A stretch of 33,325 nucleotides of DNA from Perkinsus chesapeaki (taxonomy: Eukaryota; Perkinsozoa; Perkinsida; Perkinsidae): assembly GCA_013115145.1 (NCBI GenBank), contig JAAPAO010000396.1:1-33325 (forward strand). Reading direction: 5' to 3'. The position numbers were made by a program, and so were the translations under genes. Positions 31,000 to 33,325 of the stretch are shown here, in pieces; the stretch's first letter is position 1; every line of letters starts with the position of its first letter. Below the pieces are notes generated by a model. That model saw only the letters and a program-made list of their open reading frames with translations. It searched no databases and was not told the origin of the DNA.

Positions 31000-31764
31000 T
31001 CACTTGTGCAGAGTTATTTTCCTGTTCAATGGGTCATACGATAATGCTTTGCCTTCCATCCAGTATGCCTCCTTCGATAGAGGATTCTCCTCCTCGAAAG
31101 CACTCAGCAACTTGTCGAAATATCTACCACGGTTTTTGACCAAACGGATGGCAAAAGGGTAATCGACACCGTCAAACCCAAACTCGTAAGTACCCAGTGA
31201 CTTGCTACCTTGTTTGATGGTAACACTACGATCAACTGTAATATCACCATTTGCGGCCAGGCCAAAGACAAACTCGAAACCATCGGACTCGAAGTGTTGA
31301 TTGGTAAGTGACTCATAACAACCCCGATAGTTCAGAGTGGTTTCCTTGGCAGAACCATACTGAGGAAAGCTGACAAGGTCCGTGATAACACCACCATCGG
31401 ATTGAATTTTATATGCTCCATTGGTGCTCAGAAAGGCCTTCGGTAAACCCGTAATCTGGCAGAATCTTTCGAGTTCGTCAAGCGGAGTCATAGAAAGGAG
31501 TTGCTCTGAACGCCCGCTGGCGGACGATGAGGAGGTGAAGCGGGTAACAGCTGACACAACCGTTTTATCTGATGCCAGACCATAGAGAGTAACCGTCCCA
31601 GTACTGAAGTTGAGTGCAGGAAAGCTGACGTCTTGATTGAATTCAAGGACCAGTTTCTGACCATGAGGAGTAAGAAAGTCATCAACACAATAGAACCCTT
31701 GTGGACCATAAGGTACAGCACCAACAGATAGGATAATACCAGCAAAGATAAGAGTTTCCACCAT
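31000..31764 (-). CDS. Intronless secreted protein of unknown function
   Basis: 254 residues in one exon. The N-terminus METLIFAGIILSVGAVPYG is a classical signal peptide. The mature part is mixed alpha/beta with Phe/Tyr-rich stretches (GFYCVDDFLTPHGQKLVLEF, FEFVFGLAANGDITVDRSV, GTYEFGFDGVDYPFAIRLV) and few cysteines. I do not recognise a domain. The length, signal peptide and lack of introns resemble lineage-specific secreted families of parasitic protists, which is an impression, not a match. Neighbours give no functional hint. Confidence 0.75.
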   Translation of the reverse strand: MVETLIFAGIILSVGAVPYGPQGFYCVDDFLTPHGQKLVLEFNQDVSFPALNFSTGTVTLYGLASDKTVVSAVTRFTSSSSASGRSEQLLSMTPLDELERFCQITGLPKAFLSTNGAYKIQSDGGVITDLVSFPQYGSAKETTLNYRGCYESLTNQHFESDGFEFVFGLAANGDITVDRSVTIKQGSKSLGTYEFGFDGVDYPFAIRLVKNRGRYFDKLLSAFEEENPLSKEAYWMEGKALSYDPLNRKITLHK

Positions 31765-32641
31765 CGCGATACTTGCTGAGGGATGCCAAAGATTGGGAGG
31801 CGCTTACGCTTGAGTATTGCTGAGTTACCCACTTAGCGTGAGAATGGCGTTCTTTGCAAGAAAGCTTAGTACGCGACCAAACCCAAGCAATCCGGAGAAC
31901 ATGTGACGCGGCAAAGAATGAGTTGTCGTGCCAGTTATCACTTCTCTTCAACAGCAACCTTCTTATGGATAGTGTCACTCTTTATCGGCCAAAAGAGAAT
32001 AGTATTTTAAATGACCCCTGTGTTGCTTTCGGGATCTATTTTTGAGCCAAGGCTTTTGAAAGATGGCCGGTGACGGATAAACGAGAGCTAAATCAGCCTA
32101 CCTGAAACCCGGACTGGTTGGTTACCCGGTGACGCCGGTTCCTTCGAAAAGCTTACCTCTTGCATGGTCAAAATCAAATAGGAAAATAAGATTTACCTAT
32201 TGCGCCGAAATCATCGTGTGTAGTGATTTGAATAGATGACTGATAATTAAACTCCTCCGGCCTCGGCATAAACTTGCTTGAACAAGCTCCACACGCAGTA
32301 CCGATTTGCCGGGTCGAGAGAGCTATTAATGCCAAAAACTGCACTTAGAAGCTATTAGTTTCACAACACGAAAGCCCAGAGGGAAGTTCCCTCTGCGTTG
32401 AGCGTTCGTCGAGCCTCAACGGTCAACGTTGAGGAGATCTCCCTCTGGCATTGAGCTCCATGCCATGGAACGTTGATTCGTAGCTGGCATACCGCTGCCG
32501 GTGTGACGCGACTCGCGTGACGCGAGTGATGAATATTTGAGCCCAATTTAACCTATTCAGGCAATTATGAGAGAATAAAAAATCATTGGAAAGAGACGAT
32601 TGGATATTAGTGTCACGTTCCTCTCGGCGTTCCTCTCATTC
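31765..32641. other. Intergenic region with clustered inverted repeats
   Basis: Upstream flank of the secreted-protein gene. No coding exon seen. Inverted repeats cluster at 32377-32526. Confidence 0.45.
32377..32526. repeat. Cluster of short perfect inverted repeats
   Basis: CAGAGGGAA/TTCCCTCTG at 32377-32395 (one-base loop), with a third TCCCTCTG at 32440-32447. CTCAACG/CGTTGAG lies at 32415-32433. Overlapping ACGCGA-c-TCGCGT and CTCGCG-tga-CGCGAG lie at 32506-32526. Could be nested remnants of foldback elements or protein-binding sites. Confidence 0.7.
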
Positions 32642-33100
32642 TTATCGGCGATGATTCATCGCCATTGTACCGATCGAATTACCAATCTCTCGTGCTGATT
32701 CCGGGAGACGCGCCTGCGGACGCCGAAGATGCACGTCAATGAAATCACTAAGCAACTTGGGAGCGAGCCATCTACTCGTCTGGCCATCACATGGAAAACT
32801 GCTGCGTGGACTTGGTCGATTAGACCATTGTCCGGCTGTCTATCTACGCTCACACCTGTGACAATACCATAGTCAAGAGGCAAGGACAGCTGGCTGTGAA
32901 CATGGGGTCTCAAACTGGCTAGGAATGCACCGATACTTATAGGTCTCATTTCAACCGCTGCTCCTGGGAAGCTCTCAAATCGTTACAAGCTTCGAACGCC
33001 GAGGCGCCGTTGATCCAGGTTCGCTTCCCCGTGACACTTACTATCCCAGCAACTCTAGCTGTATAGTAGAGAATGTCTACTTACCTTTACATCGCGCGGA
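32642..33100 (-). CDS. Partial unknown gene, minus-strand reading
   Basis: A minus-strand reading gives LELLGYFPGAAVEMRPIS, then IGAFLASLRPHVHSQLSLPL, DYGIVT, and after further introns DFIDVHLRRPQARLPESARE to a stop at 32642. The join LELLG/YFPGAAVEM uses a 70-nt intron (32972-33041) that contains a tRNA-like block. I do not recognise the protein. Upstream exons are missing or beyond the window, and one internal junction does not fit. The opposite strand is also open here, so the strand is uncertain. Confidence 0.4.
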
Positions 33101-33209
33101 GAATACTGTTAAACGCCGCATTCAAGAAACTCTAATCGAGATTCAGATTCTTCGCAGGAACGTTCGAGAGATTAGGAAAGAGAATCCAACCTTGGCAAGT
33201 ACAAATTAG
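32945..33209 (+). CDS. Open frame with charged helical C-terminus, plus-strand alternative
   Basis: A plus-strand frame without an ATG is open from about 32945 to a TAG at 33207-33209 and ends IQETLIEIQILRRNVREIRK followed by ENPTLASTN, which looks like a real coiled coil. It may be a last exon entered through the ATAG at 32938-32941. It overlaps the minus-strand model, so at least the shared part of one is wrong. Confidence 0.3.
32972..33041 (+). repeat. tRNA-like block in a candidate intron (antisense)
   Basis: On the + strand TTGATCCAGGTTCGCTTCCC then CGTGACACTTAC. The minus-strand intron GTAAGTGTCACGGGG...TTTGAGAG would be 70 nt and preserves frame. The B-box is one base off the commonest form. 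Depends on the minus-strand gene model. Confidence 0.4.
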
Positions 33210-33325
33210 TCCGCCTTCCCTCGGTGGGCATGATTCTGTCTCCGAGGCGGTCTGTTATCACAGGAACTCGACACCTGTAAATAAAGATACCTGTTTTATA
33301 CAAACAATAGTAAAACTCTGCACTT

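Overview
The window is nuclear DNA from a eukaryote with compact, intron-rich genes. Most coding sequences only become continuous after removing many short GT...AG introns, mostly 30-75 nt and a few apparently 22-27 nt. Both strands are used, spacers are short, and some proteins carry long Gln/Gly/Asn/Ala/Ser runs. The mix of a legumain, a calpain, an exostosin, a urea transporter and intronless secreted proteins suggests an alveolate protist, and I think of Perkinsus or a relative. That assignment is inference. All exon maps are my manual reconstructions; coordinates span first to last coding base, and internal junctions should be checked with RNA.

Layout. 0.17-0.78 kb (+): unrecognised small gene. 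0.84-2.19 kb (+): rhomboid-like/UBAC2-like membrane protein. 2.22-3.36 kb (-): intronless calpain-type protease, tail to tail with the previous gene. 3.55-5.76 kb (+): secreted or Golgi exostosin (GT47). 6.14-8.34 kb (+): tandem pair of WRKY19-like zinc-finger genes. 9.32-10.42 kb (-): protein with several ubiquitin-interacting-motif-like helices, just downstream of an 81-nt foldback. 10.98-12.08 kb (-): alpha/beta hydrolase-fold protein without the usual serine. 12.12-12.63 kb (-): small unknown. 13.29-14.93 kb and 15.39-17.39 kb (-): two multi-exon unknown proteins, the second with a homopolymer frameshift. 18.2 kb (-): Ser/Gly/Pro-rich protein. 19.55-23.58 kb (-): large low-complexity protein with a cyclin-like fold and a PDZ-like domain. 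23.96-26.55 kb (-): urea transporter with a long C-terminal extension. 27.42-29.66 kb (-): legumain (C13) with signal peptide. 31.00-31.76 kb (-): intronless secreted protein. Both strands look codable near the right edge.

The most unusual signal is in the introns. At least eight carry a tRNA-like block with a B-box such as GGTTCGATCCCCGG, and one also has a textbook A-box. They occur in both orientations relative to the host gene, in six or seven unrelated genes, and each intron is little more than the block plus splice sites. This looks like a family of tRNA/SINE-derived introns (introners) active in both orientations. Other oddities are ultrashort introns, one of them a perfect hairpin, a 10-mer TGGCGCG(C/T)GA about 50-fold over chance, and two near-perfect palindromes between genes.

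The genes do not form one pathway. Several products are secretory or membrane (exostosin, legumain, secreted protein, urea transporter, rhomboid-like), others nuclear or ubiquitin-related (zinc fingers, UIM protein, cyclin-like protein).
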